Shown here one piece after another: positions 14,640-22,174 of a stretch of DNA of 26,241 nucleotides (its first letter is position 1; every line of letters starts with the position of its first letter). The notes below the pieces were generated by a model, which was not told the origin of the DNA, did not search any database, and was given only the letters and a program-made list of their open reading frames with translations. The position numbers and the translations under genes are program-made. The DNA is from Anaerolineae bacterium. GTDB taxonomy: Bacteria; Chloroflexota; Anaerolineae; Aggregatilineales; UBA2796. The stretch is from assembly GCA_020851855.1 (NCBI GenBank), contig JADZBY010000186.1, forward strand, positions 1-26,241. Reading direction: 5' to 3'.

Positions 14640-17213
14640 TCATCCCCGGACTTTTGCATCCAGCCGGCGCTCGACGGAGCGCACAATCTGGGCGTGCACC
14701 TTCGCCACTTCCGCATCGGTCAGCGTGCGATCCTCGGCCTGGTAGGTCAGCGAGTAGGCCAGGCTCTTCTTGCCCGCCGGGATCGGGTCGCCGCGATACA
14801 CGTCAAACAGCGCGACACGCCGCAAAAGTGCGCCGCCCGCCTCGCGGATGGCGTTCTCCACCGCGCTGGCCGGGGTGGCGTCGCTCACCACCAGGGCGAT
14901 GTCCTGGTACACGGCGGGCTGGTTGTTGATCGGCTCGATGCGGTCAATGTCGGGCAGGTCGGCAAGCAGGCTATCCAGGTCAAGCTCGGCGGCGACCACC
15001 ACGCCTTCCAGGTCATAAGCGCGCCGCACCAGCGGGTGCACTTCGCCCGCGACGCCGATGCGCTTGCCGTTCAGGTGCAACCCCGCACAGCGCCCCGGAT
15101 GGAAGGCGGCGTGCGTCTCCGGCCTGAACTCGACCGCGCCTCGCGGCAGCCGCAGGCCATCGGCCAGCGCTTCCAAGACGCCCTTCAGGTCGAAAAAGTC
15201 CATGACGGGGCGGTCCTTACGCGCTGCGGGCGGGTCCTGCCAGCTGAGCACGTCGCGCGGGCCGGTCAGGGCGATGGCCAGGTGGCGCGGCTCGTCGGGC
15301 AGCGGCTCGCCGGGCTTGGGCAGGAACACGTTGCCGATCTCGAACAACTTCTGCCGGTCGGTGTGGCGCGCGTTCGAGGCCACATTCTCAAGGATTCCGT
15401 TCAAAAGCGTGTGCCGCAGCGACGTTTTGTCCGCCGCAATCGGGTTGGCCAGCGTGACGTAGCTCGTCTGCGGCAGCCCGGACGGCAAGCCCGGCGCATC
15501 CAGGCGCGCTTCGGCTTCGGGCGTGGTCAGCCGGTAGTTGATCACCTCACGCAGGCCGGCCAGCGCCAGCAAGTCGCGCACCTGCTCCTCGCGCGTCAAT
15601 TCCGTATTCGTGTATTGCGGCGGCAGCAGGTCTTCCACGAGCGTGTTCGGCACACGGTCGTAGCCGTAGATGCGCGCGATTTCTTCGCACAAATCCGCAA
15701 CGCCCACCTCGCCCGCGCCGATGTCCACGCGGTGATCGGGCACGGTCACGCGCAGCACGCCGCCGCGCTCCTCGACGCCGAATTGCAGCCGCCGCAGCAC
15801 GTTGGCCACCTCGCCCGCCGGGATGGCCACGCCGATCAGGCGCTCCACCTCTCGCACGGGCAGGTCAATGACGATTTCCGGCGCAGGTTGCGGATACACA
15901 TCCACCACACCGCGCGAGATGACCGCCTTCTCGCCGCCCAGCGCGCGCATCAGCTCCGCCGCCCGCGTGATGGCGCGTTTGGCCTGGGCCGGGTGCACGC
16001 CCCGGCTGAAGCGCAGGCCCGCCTCGCTGCTCATCTTCTGCACGGTCATCGTGCGGCGGATGTTGATGTAGTTCCAGTTCGCCGCCTCGAGCAGGACGTG
16101 GCGCGTATCGTCGCGTATCTCGCTTTCTTCGCCGCCCATGATGCCCGCCAGACTCAGCACGCCCGCCGTATCGCACACCAGCACGGCCTGATCGTCGAGC
16201 ACACGGTCGACGCCGTCCAGGGTGCGCAGCTTTTCGCCGGGCGTCGCGGTGCGGGTGAGGATGGTGGGCGGCTGGCCGCCGCTGCGCCGGAGCAGGATGT
16301 CGTAGTCGAAGGCGTGTAGCGGCTGGCCCGTCTCGAACATGACGTAGTTCGTCACATCCACGATGTTGCTGATGGCCCGCACGCCGACTTTTTCCAGGCG
16401 GCGCTGCATCCATTGCGGCGAGGGGCGGATGTCCACCTCGCGGATCAACATGCCGCAGAAGCGCGGGTTGAGCGGCGGGTTGTGAATCTCGATCTTGAAC
16501 GCCTCTCCGACCGGTTCGCCGGTCGCCAGGTAGTCATACGATGGCTCGCGCAGCGTCCCGCCGGTCAGCGCGGCGACTTCACGGGCGACGCCGATCACGC
16601 CATAGGCGCGCGCCGTGTTGGGCAACAGGTCGATCTCGAAGATCACGTCGCCCAGCACATCAACGAGCGGCGTTCCCGGCGCAGCGTCAATGTCTTCCAG
16701 GATCAGGATGCCCTCGTGATCCTCGCTCAGACCCAGCTCTTTCGCGCTGCACACCATCGTGCGGTTGGGGATGCCGCGCAGCGACTTCTCCTTGAGGATC
16801 ATGCGCTGGCCGCCCTCGGCGTGCCCGTCGATGACTTCCGCGCCTTCCAGGGCAAAGGGCACGAGCAGCGGCCTGGGCAGTGGACCGAGGCCCTTGTACG
16901 GGTACAGGTTTGGCGCGCCGGTCACCACCTGCTCCAGCGACGGCCCGCCGTACTCGACCATGGCCAGGACGAGCCGGTCGGCGTTAGGGTGCGGCTTCAC
17001 CTCGTGGATCGCGCCCAGCACGATCTTGTCGCGCGCCCACACCAGGTGGCTGGACGGCGGCACGGTGATACCTTCGGGCGCTTCGCCCTGCGGCACGCCG
17101 ATGTACTCGATGGCGGTCACTTCCAGCCCGGCCAGCGTCAGCCGTTCGGCCAGTTCTTCCGCCGTGATGGTGATATCCACATAGTCTTTGAGCCAGGAGA
17201 GCGGGATACGCAT
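14640..17213 (-). CDS. pheT: Phenylalanine--tRNA ligase beta subunit
   Basis: This 857-aa protein is a full-length bacterial PheT, a little longer than the usual ~800. It starts MRIPLSWLKDYVDI, the standard PheT opening, with GAGGAG upstream. An EMAP-like tRNA-binding fold (about 44-155) is followed by the B3/B4 editing domain, B5 (around 400-470), the catalytic-like core (RREEQVRDLLALAGLREVINYRLT-type region near 540) and the C-terminal FDX-ACB anticodon-binding domain (about 760-857, ending VRSVERRLDAKVRG). It pairs with PheS to charge tRNA-Phe and to edit mischarged Tyr. pheS, normally directly upstream, is not in the window; the 460 bp upstream hold repeats and the next gene is unrelated. 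No T-box or Phe-rich leader peptide was recognised. Confidence 0.96.
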   Translation of the reverse strand: MRIPLSWLKDYVDITITAEELAERLTLAGLEVTAIEYIGVPQGEAPEGITVPPSSHLVWARDKIVLGAIHEVKPHPNADRLVLAMVEYGGPSLEQVVTGAPNLYPYKGLGPLPRPLLVPFALEGAEVIDGHAEGGQRMILKEKSLRGIPNRTMVCSAKELGLSEDHEGILILEDIDAAPGTPLVDVLGDVIFEIDLLPNTARAYGVIGVAREVAALTGGTLREPSYDYLATGEPVGEAFKIEIHNPPLNPRFCGMLIREVDIRPSPQWMQRRLEKVGVRAISNIVDVTNYVMFETGQPLHAFDYDILLRRSGGQPPTILTRTATPGEKLRTLDGVDRVLDDQAVLVCDTAGVLSLAGIMGGEESEIRDDTRHVLLEAANWNYINIRRTMTVQKMSSEAGLRFSRGVHPAQAKRAITRAAELMRALGGEKAVISRGVVDVYPQPAPEIVIDLPVREVERLIGVAIPAGEVANVLRRLQFGVEERGGVLRVTVPDHRVDIGAGEVGVADLCEEIARIYGYDRVPNTLVEDLLPPQYTNTELTREEQVRDLLALAGLREVINYRLTTPEAEARLDAPGLPSGLPQTSYVTLANPIAADKTSLRHTLLNGILENVASNARHTDRQKLFEIGNVFLPKPGEPLPDEPRHLAIALTGPRDVLSWQDPPAARKDRPVMDFFDLKGVLEALADGLRLPRGAVEFRPETHAAFHPGRCAGLHLNGKRIGVAGEVHPLVRRAYDLEGVVVAAELDLDSLLADLPDIDRIEPINNQPAVYQDIALVVSDATPASAVENAIREAGGALLRRVALFDVYRGDPIPAGKKSLAYSLTYQAEDRTLTDAEVAKVHAQIVRSVERRLDAKVRG

Positions 17214-17236
17214 AACAGAATTTGCTCCTCAGGGGC

Positions 17237-17255
17237 GGGCGCTTCGGTCGCGCCC
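17237..17255 (-). other. Hairpin in the pheT leader
   Basis: GGGCGC (17237-17242) and GCGCCC (17250-17255) form a 6-bp GC stem with a 7-nt loop, ending about 24 bp upstream of the pheT ATG. It lies just ahead of the GAGGAG ribosome site and might affect translation. It lacks a T-run, so it is not a classical attenuator. Confidence 0.4.
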
Positions 17256-17295
17256 ATCCCGCGCGGGTGTCTGGTGTCGTGTCTGCTTCTGGCCA

Positions 17296-17301
17296 ATTGT
17301 A
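17296..17301 (-). promoter_or_regulatory. Possible -10 box of pheT
   Basis: TACAAT on the - strand lies about 82 bp upstream of the pheT start, between the coding region and repeat A4. The preceding bases (TTGTG) resemble those before the histidine kinase -10. No clear -35 is present. The call is weak. Confidence 0.3.
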
Positions 17302-17357
17302 CACAAGGCGCTCAGATTTTCGAGGTGGAGAGTCAGGGCTATCGCATCAAAGCGTCC

Positions 17358-17534
17358 ACACCCCGGCCCCTCTCCATGTCCGTCACCCCAGACCACCCAT
17401 TGAACGCAAGCGTTCAATGGGGACCCTGTCGGGGACCCCGGCGGCATGGCGAGGGGAGATCGCCGGCCCGGTGCGCGCCATTCCCCCTCTCCCAGTCGTA
17501 CTCGGCGGTCGGGAGAGGGGGCCAGGGGGTGAGG
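17358..17534. repeat. Family A hairpin element, copy A4 (full length)
   Basis: The left end is degenerate (CACACCCCGGCCCC) and the right end is GGGGGTGAGG (17525-17534). The central palindrome around 17395-17422 repeats that of A1 (CATTGAACGC arms). A hairpin, CCCCCTCTCCC (17483-17493) / GGGAGAGGGGG (17511-17521), forms the main stem. Read in opposite orientation, A1 matches it from end to end. It lies upstream of pheT. Confidence 0.88.
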
Positions 17535-17552
17535 GCAATCGCACCAGACTAA

Positions 17553-17653
17553 CCTCACCCCCGACGGCACGAAGAGGGAGATCGCCGGCCCGGATGGCGC
17601 TATTCCCCCTCTCTACGCGGTACTCCGCGTGGAGAGGGGGCCAGGGGGTGAGG
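17553..17653. repeat. Family A hairpin element, copy A5 (short form)
   Basis: Perfect 10-bp ends CCTCACCCCC (17553-17562) and GGGGGTGAGG (17644-17653). The main hairpin has a 16-bp stem at 17605-17620/17625-17640, with one G-T pair and loop TACT. It shares GAGATCGCCGGCCCGG (17578-17593) with A4 (17456-17471) but lacks the palindrome half, so it is a deleted version in the same orientation. It ends 20 bp from the BrkB-family stop. Confidence 0.9.
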
Positions 17654-17673
17654 TATCTTCCCCCTCATTTCTC

Positions 17674-18747
17674 TCAAGCTGACGCCTGCTCGTCGCGTTT
17701 GCCGCGCCCGCCCAGCAGCCATCCTGCGACCATGAGCACGACCATCGTGACCAGGCCCACCAGCCGGTTCTTGGCGCTCAGCTTGGGCAGCGGCACGGCG
17801 TCGAGGTCCGCATCGGGCACGGCCCCCATCGCCACGGCAGCCAGACGCGGGCGATCCCGATCCGGCATGCTGACCACGGACGCTTGCTGCGCCGCTCCGC
17901 GTTGCTGCCCCACCCGCGAGCCGTGCAGCCGCGCGTAGGCTTGCGTGAACTCGCCGCCGAGCAGGAATATCTGCGCCGAGTAATAAATCCACAGCAAGAG
18001 CACGACGAGCGAGCCTGCCGCGCCATACGCCGACGCCACCCCACTATTGCCCAGGTATAGCCCCAGCACAAATTTGCCGATGTTGAACAGCAGCGATGTG
18101 ACCGCCGCGCCGATCCACACATCCCGCCACGCAATCTCGGTGTCGGGCAGGAACTTGAACATCAGCGCGAAGAGCAGCGTGACGATCAGGAACGCCAGCA
18201 CTTGATTCACCACCTGCAACACGGCTTCCCAGGCGGGAAACTGGCCGATGAAGTAATTGCCGATGGCGCTGATGGCCGTGCTGGCCACCAGCGAGACGAG
18301 CAACATGAAACCGATGCCCAGCAGCATGGCCAGCGACAGCACGTTCTGCCGGATGAAGCCGATGACGCCGCCGCCTGGCTTGGGCGGCACTTCCCAGATC
18401 GTGTTCAGCGCGTCCTTGAGCTGGGCAAGCACGCCGATGGCCCCGAACACAAGCGTGATCAGGCCGATGATGGCGGCGAAAATGCCAGCGGCGGGCTTCG
18501 TCGCGCCCTCGATCATCTGGCCGACCATCGATGCGCCTTCCTGCCCCACAAGGCCGGAGATCTGCCCCATCACCTGTTCCTGCACCGCGTCCTGTCCGAG
18601 CGCTAGCCCGGCAATGGCGATGACCACCACCAGGAACGGCGCGATGGAGAACACCGTGTAATAGGCCAGCGCTGCCGCCAAGCGTGGCGCTTTGTCTTCG
18701 TTCCAATCCTGGATCGTCGTCTTGATCAGTTCAACCCACTTCTTCAT
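17674..18747 (-). CDS. YihY/BrkB-family inner-membrane protein
   Basis: This 357-aa protein begins MKKWVELIKTTIQDWNEDKAPRLAAALAYYTVFSIAPFLVVVIAIAG, a clear YihY/BrkB (formerly RNase BN-labelled) opening. About six membrane helices follow to residue ~265, including the typical LFGAIGVLAQLKDALNTIWEV, the DTEIAWRDVWIGAAVTSLLFNIGKFVLGLYLG stretch and AYGAAGSLVVLLLWIYYSAQIFLLGGEFTQAYA. The C-terminal 90 residues are a hydrophilic extension, then a last hydrophobic helix (LVGLVTMVVLMVAGWLLGG) and a basic tail. GGGAAGG precedes the ATG. The molecular function of the family is unsettled; transport or envelope roles have been proposed. It is a single gene, divergent from the rhomboid gene. Confidence 0.92.
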   Translation of the reverse strand: MKKWVELIKTTIQDWNEDKAPRLAAALAYYTVFSIAPFLVVVIAIAGLALGQDAVQEQVMGQISGLVGQEGASMVGQMIEGATKPAAGIFAAIIGLITLVFGAIGVLAQLKDALNTIWEVPPKPGGGVIGFIRQNVLSLAMLLGIGFMLLVSLVASTAISAIGNYFIGQFPAWEAVLQVVNQVLAFLIVTLLFALMFKFLPDTEIAWRDVWIGAAVTSLLFNIGKFVLGLYLGNSGVASAYGAAGSLVVLLLWIYYSAQIFLLGGEFTQAYARLHGSRVGQQRGAAQQASVVSMPDRDRPRLAAVAMGAVPDADLDAVPLPKLSAKNRLVGLVTMVVLMVAGWLLGGRGKRDEQASA

Positions 18748-18956
18748 CGCACCTTCCCTATCTCATTGCCTCTTTCCCAGACTGGCTCTACATGAGAAGG
18801 TAGTGATGCAGGCGCGCAAAAACATCGGCCCGCACTCCCATCCGTGAATCCCCCATGTGGCCCATGTTGGCACAGGCGGATGGCATTACCTTGAAAGGGA
18901 ATCTGCCTTCGTTACCCGGACACTGGTGAGCCAGGAAACCCGCTCAGTGGAGTTCG
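18748..18956. promoter_or_regulatory. Divergent promoter region between BrkB-family and rhomboid genes
   Basis: These 209 bp separate two divergent starts, so both promoters should lie here. The ribosome sites are visible (GGGAAGG for the - gene, TGGAG at 18948-18952 for the rhomboid). I see no convincing -35/-10 pair and no family A or B repeat. Confidence 0.45.
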
Positions 18957-19682
18957 ATGTTACCGATAAGTGATCTCAACCCGACGCGCCGCTTTCCCAT
19001 CCTGACCTTCGCCATCATCGGCATCAACGTGGCTGTGTTCATCTGGGAGATGACCCTCTCTGCGCCCGCCCTGGAACGCGCCTTCATGGACCTGGCCGTC
19101 GTGCCTGCCAATATCACGCACGCGCCGTTCTCCCTGGAATCGCTGCTCGACGTGCTGCGCAGCATGTTCATGCACGGCGGCTTCGAGCACATCTTCGGCA
19201 ACATGCTGTACCTGTACCTGTTTGGGGACAACCTCGAGGACCGGATGGGCGGGCTGCTGTACCTCGGCATGTATGTGCTGTGCGGCTTCGCGGCGGTGGT
19301 CGCCCAGGTAGCCATCACGCCCGGCTCGACAGTGCCTATGGTCGGCGCGAGCGGCGCAATCGCCGGCGTGCTGGGCGGCTACATGATCATGTTCCCGACG
19401 GTGCGCGTGCGCGGCATCATCCCGCTGGGGCGCATCGGCACGCTCCAGGAGATGCCCGCCGTGTTCGTGCTGGGCTTCTGGTTCGTGCTCCAACTGTTCA
19501 ACGGGATTGCGTCGCTCGGCGTCCCGACGGCATCGGGCGGCGGCGTGGCGTTTTTTGCCCACATCGGCGGCTTTGTGGTGGGCGTCATCGTCACGTGGCT
19601 GTTCATGCGGCTCGTCCCACAACCGCCCCGTGGCGACCGCAATCGGATGCTCTACCAGCGGGCGCGGCGCTATCCGTTTTAG
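18957..19682 (+). CDS. Rhomboid-family intramembrane serine protease
   Basis: This 241-aa protein cleaves membrane-bound substrates within the bilayer. It has the catalytic motif GASGAIAG (130-137, nucleophile Ser132) and the partner His202 in FFAHIGGFVVG. HGGFEHIFGNMLYLYLFGDNLED (73-95) carries the helix-2 HxxxN pair (H78, N82). About six membrane helices fit the basic bacterial rhomboid fold. WFVLQLFNGIASLG is also typical. Insertions around 145-165 (VRVRGIIPLGRIGTLQEMP) recall the YdcA/GlpG-like soluble loop seen in many Chloroflexota and actinobacterial rhomboids. TGGAG lies close upstream of the ATG. The basic C-terminus is cytoplasmic. The substrate is unknown; no adjacent gene is an obvious client. 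Confidence 0.94.
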   Translation: MLPISDLNPTRRFPILTFAIIGINVAVFIWEMTLSAPALERAFMDLAVVPANITHAPFSLESLLDVLRSMFMHGGFEHIFGNMLYLYLFGDNLEDRMGGLLYLGMYVLCGFAAVVAQVAITPGSTVPMVGASGAIAGVLGGYMIMFPTVRVRGIIPLGRIGTLQEMPAVFVLGFWFVLQLFNGIASLGVPTASGGGVAFFAHIGGFVVGVIVTWLFMRLVPQPPRGDRNRMLYQRARRYPF

Positions 19683-19704
19683 CCAAATGCCGCGCCAGGG
19701 GAAC

Positions 19705-19736
19705 AAAAAAAGCCCCTCTCCGCTGGGGAGAAGGGC
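19705..19736 (-). terminator. Intrinsic terminator of the SDR gene
   Basis: Read on the - strand, the GC-rich hairpin (19712-19736; arms GCCC.TCTCC / GGAGAGGGGC with a small bulge) is followed directly by seven T (19705-19711). It starts about 22 bp past the SDR stop. This is the only classical U-tract terminator I found in the window. The rhomboid gene converges on it from the other side, and on that strand no T-run follows. Confidence 0.82.
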
Positions 19737-19758
19737 GTGACGTGACCTCAGCCGCCTG

Positions 19759-20553
19759 TCACGTGATGACGCGCAGCCAGCCGCCGTCGATGTAGTACGT
19801 CGAACCGACCGCGTAGCTGGCGCGCGGCGAGGCCAGGAATACGAACAGGTTCGCGATCTCTTCCGGCGAGGCAAACCGGCCAATCGGCGCGTTGTCCTTG
19901 GCGATCTTGTCCAGGTACTCCATCGGCGTCTGGTCCTTGCCCTCGGTCAGGATGGTGGCCGTCTTCACCCAGTCGGGCGTGAGCACCAGCCCCGGATTAA
20001 CCACGTTGACGCGGATGTTGTCCTTGATGAACTCGCCCGCCATCGTCTTGGAGAGCATGACAAGCGCCGCTTTGGTGGTGTTGTAAATCGGCTCGTACCA
20101 CAACGGCTGGGTGGCGCAGATCGAGGCGTTGTTCAGGATCACGCCGCCGCCGCGCTGCCGCATGAAGGGCACGATGCCGCGCGCCAGCCGCACCGTCGAC
20201 ATGACGTGCAGGTCCCAGTAATACTGCCAGCGCTCGTCCGGCGCGTCCATGATCGTCTCTTCGCTGCCGGTCCCCGCGTTGTTGATCAGGATGTCCGCGC
20301 CGCCGAACTCCGCCTCGGCGCGCCCGACCAACCGCGTGATGTCGTCGGCCTTCGATACGTCGGTGGCCACGCCGACCGCTTTCACGCCGTACTTGCCGGC
20401 GATCTCGGCGGCTTTGGCCATCACGCGCTCTTCATTGCGCGCGGCGAGCACCAGATGGACGCCTTCCTGGGCGAATCCCTCGGCGATGGCCAACCCGATG
20501 CCCACGCTGCCGCCCGTCACGACGGCCACTTTGCCCTTCAAACCCATGTCCAT
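19759..20553 (-). CDS. SDR-family NAD(P)-dependent oxidoreductase
   Basis: This 264-aa protein is a classical short-chain dehydrogenase. The cofactor motif is TGGSVGIG (13-20), NNAG lies at 91-94, and the catalytic residues are Ser144, Tyr157 and Lys161 (YNTTK). NPGLV (187-191) and the C-terminal YIDGGW are typical. AARNEER after beta-2 has Arg39 and no acidic residue, which suggests NADPH preference. The family includes 3-oxoacyl-ACP reductases and many sugar or alcohol dehydrogenases; the substrate cannot be read off. The bulky insertion WVKTATILTEGKDQTPMEYLDKIAKDN in the substrate loop recalls non-FabG members. It lies next to the ABC operon but is separated from it by a 600-bp repeat region, so it is probably an independent unit. 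Confidence 0.92.
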   Translation of the reverse strand: MDMGLKGKVAVVTGGSVGIGLAIAEGFAQEGVHLVLAARNEERVMAKAAEIAGKYGVKAVGVATDVSKADDITRLVGRAEAEFGGADILINNAGTGSEETIMDAPDERWQYYWDLHVMSTVRLARGIVPFMRQRGGGVILNNASICATQPLWYEPIYNTTKAALVMLSKTMAGEFIKDNIRVNVVNPGLVLTPDWVKTATILTEGKDQTPMEYLDKIAKDNAPIGRFASPEEIANLFVFLASPRASYAVGSTYYIDGGWLRVIT

Positions 20554-20628
20554 GGTGGCTACTATGCCCCTTTCTTTATCGTGCTGCCCGGTCGAACAGG
20601 CTCTCGATGCACTGGCGCTTTTGGAGCT

Positions 20629-20650
20629 GCCCCGCGCTGAAGCACGGGGC
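20629..20650. repeat. Left boundary hairpin of the 213-bp array
   Basis: This is a 22-nt hairpin, GCCCCG (20629-20634) pairing with CGGGGC (20645-20650). It is the inverted counterpart of 21138-21159, identical except for one swapped base pair. Confidence 0.8.
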
Positions 20651-20755
20651 TGAACCTACGAAGCCCTTCGGGCTAAAACGCTGCGTAGCCCGTAAAGGCT
20701 TGGCAATCTTAGCCCGGTGCTTGTGAAGCTAAGGAATTGGGACGGATCAGGTTTT

Positions 20756-20819
20756 CGGGCGGCTCGCGAGCCCCCCCTCCCGCGCCACAACGTGTAGGGG
20801 CGCGTCGCGACGCGCCCTC
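20756..20819. repeat. Family B double-palindrome repeat, copy 2
   Basis: It contains a degraded GGGCGGCTCGCGAGCC palindrome and then, after a linker, GTGTAGGGG and the perfect palindrome GGGCGCGTCGCGACGCGCCC (20798-20817). It belongs to the first unit of the 213-bp array. Confidence 0.8.
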
Positions 20820-20968
20820 AACGGCGATCCGCGGCCTACTTCTTAACCCTCACACGCACGGCCTGAACCTACGAAGCCCTTCGGGCTAAAACGCTGCGTG
20901 GCCCGTCAGGGCTTGGCAATCTTAGCCCGGTGCTTGTGAAGCTAAGGAATTGGGACGGATCAGGTTTT

Positions 20969-21032
20969 CGGGCGGCTCGCGAGCCACCCCCTACAGCGCC
21001 ACAACGTGTAGGGGCGCGTCGCGACGCGCCCT
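20969..21032. repeat. Family B double-palindrome repeat, copy 3
   Basis: This is the second array copy. GGGCGGCTCGCGAGCCACCC is followed by CCTAC, a short linker, GTAGGGG, and GGGCGCGTCGCGACGCGCCC. It keeps the facing CCTAC/GTAGG arms better than copy 2. Confidence 0.8.
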
Positions 21033-21137
21033 CAACGGCGATCCGCGGCCTACTTCTAACCCTCACACGCACGGCCTGAACCTACGAAGCCCTTCGGGCT
21101 AAAACGCTGCGTAGCCCGTCAGGGCTTGGCAATCTTA

Positions 21138-21159
21138 GCCCGGTGCTTCAGCGCCGGGC
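21138..21159. repeat. Right boundary hairpin of the 213-bp array
   Basis: This is a 22-nt hairpin, GCCCGG (21138-21143) pairing with CCGGGC (21154-21159), inverted relative to 20629-20650. It ends 8 bp from the stop codon of the last ABC permease and so could also cap that transcript. Confidence 0.8.
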
Positions 21160-21167
21160 GCTTGCGA

Positions 21168-22154
21168 CTACTTGATGATCGGCATCTTGCTGCGGTCAAT
21201 GGTTGCGGCGACGGCGATGATCAGCACCGAGCCGAAGAAGATCTGCTGTGCGAAAACGTCCACGCCGACGAAATTCATGCCCGTCCGGATGACCGACACG
21301 ATCATCGCGCCGACCACGGTGCGCCAGATGCTGCCCACACCGCCCGAAATGGACGTGCCGCCCACCACCACCGAGGCGATGGCCGGCAGCAGGAAGGCAT
21401 CCGCGATGCGTGGGCTGCCGCTGGACAACCGTCCGGCCAGCATTACGCCCGCCAGCGCCGCCAGACCGCCCGACACCACAAAGGCGAGTAGTTTCGTCCG
21501 GCGCACGTTCACGCCAGAGGCGCGCGTCGCCGCCTCGCCGGAGCCGATGGCCTTGCTATAGCGGCCAAAGGGCGTGAAGTGTTGCAGGAACAGGCCAAAG
21601 GCGAGCACGATGGCGGCGATGACCAGTTCGTTGGGCAGGCCGAGCGTCTTGCCCGTGATCCATTCCAGCATGGGCCGCTCGGTGACGCCAATCGGGATGG
21701 ATGCGGCGTTCGAGATGAGCAGCCCGACGCCGACCCACACGCCCGACGCGGCCAGCGTCACGATGAAGGACGGAAGCAGCAAAAAGGTGTGCACCAGGCC
21801 GTTGATCAGACCGGTGGTCATCCCGGCCAGCACGCCGAGCGGAAAGGCCAGATAGCCCAGGCCGGGCAGCGTGAGCGCGACGACGACGCTGACGAACGAG
21901 GCCACCGCCTCGATGGACAGGTCGATGCCGCCGAGCATGATGGCGAACGTGACGCCCGCCGCCATGACGAAGAGCGTCGCCGTGTCCGAGGCCAGCACGA
22001 TCAGGCTTTGTGGGGCCATGAACTCCGGCGTGCTCACCCCGACCAGCAGGATCAGCGCCACCAGGACGATGATGGGAGCCAGGCCTTTGATGCGGCCCAG
22101 GTCCAGGCCCGACAGGCGCTCCCGGACGCTCGTGGCAGATGAGTTCTGTGACAT
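21168..22154 (-). CDS. Sugar-type ABC transporter permease (second)
   Basis: This is a 328-aa RbsC-type permease. I choose ATG 22154 (MSQNSS) because AGGGAG lies 7 nt upstream; a GTG at 22178 that overlaps the ATPase stop is also in frame. It has 8-10 hydrophobic segments. Family signatures are MLGGIDLSIEAVASF (the BPD_transp_2 motif after helix 3), LVHTFLLLPSFIVTLAASGVWVGVG, ATRASGVNVRRTKLLAFVVSGGLAALAGVMLAGR and VVVGGTSISGGVGSIWRT. It is related to, but clearly different from, the first permease of the operon, so the channel is probably a heterodimer. It is the last gene of the operon. Substrate unknown. Confidence 0.93.
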   Translation of the reverse strand: MSQNSSATSVRERLSGLDLGRIKGLAPIIVLVALILLVGVSTPEFMAPQSLIVLASDTATLFVMAAGVTFAIMLGGIDLSIEAVASFVSVVVALTLPGLGYLAFPLGVLAGMTTGLINGLVHTFLLLPSFIVTLAASGVWVGVGLLISNAASIPIGVTERPMLEWITGKTLGLPNELVIAAIVLAFGLFLQHFTPFGRYSKAIGSGEAATRASGVNVRRTKLLAFVVSGGLAALAGVMLAGRLSSGSPRIADAFLLPAIASVVVGGTSISGGVGSIWRTVVGAMIVSVIRTGMNFVGVDVFAQQIFFGSVLIIAVAATIDRSKMPIIK

Positions 22155-22174
22155 CGGTCTTCTCCCTGGCGCGC

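Larger units (their letters stand above)
20651..21148. repeat. 213-bp tandem repeat array, about 2.3 copies
   Basis: Units begin TGAACCTACGAAGCCC at 20651, 20864 and 21077, exactly 213 bp apart each time. The third unit is cut after 72 bp (to 21148). Each full unit holds an AGCCC/GGGCT hairpin, the arms CTTAGC/GCTAAG, and one family B double palindrome. Copies 1 and 2 are nearly identical, with two compensating 1-nt indels (near the GAGCC...CCC tract and in TTCTTAACC versus TTCTAACC). No coding frame fits. It fills the gap between the ABC operon stop (21168) and the SDR start (20553). Confidence 0.92.

Noticed and set aside
17214..17330. T-box or Phe leader peptide controlling pheT
   Set aside because: No T-box sequence, specifier loop or Phe-rich small frame was found, only a short GC hairpin without a T-run.
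18748..18956. tRNA or small RNA gene in the divergent gap
   Set aside because: There is no cloverleaf arm set, no GTTCRA-like T-loop and no terminator.
20651..21148. CRISPR array
   Set aside because: The repeat unit is 213 bp and copies are directly adjacent with no variable spacers; no cas genes are near.
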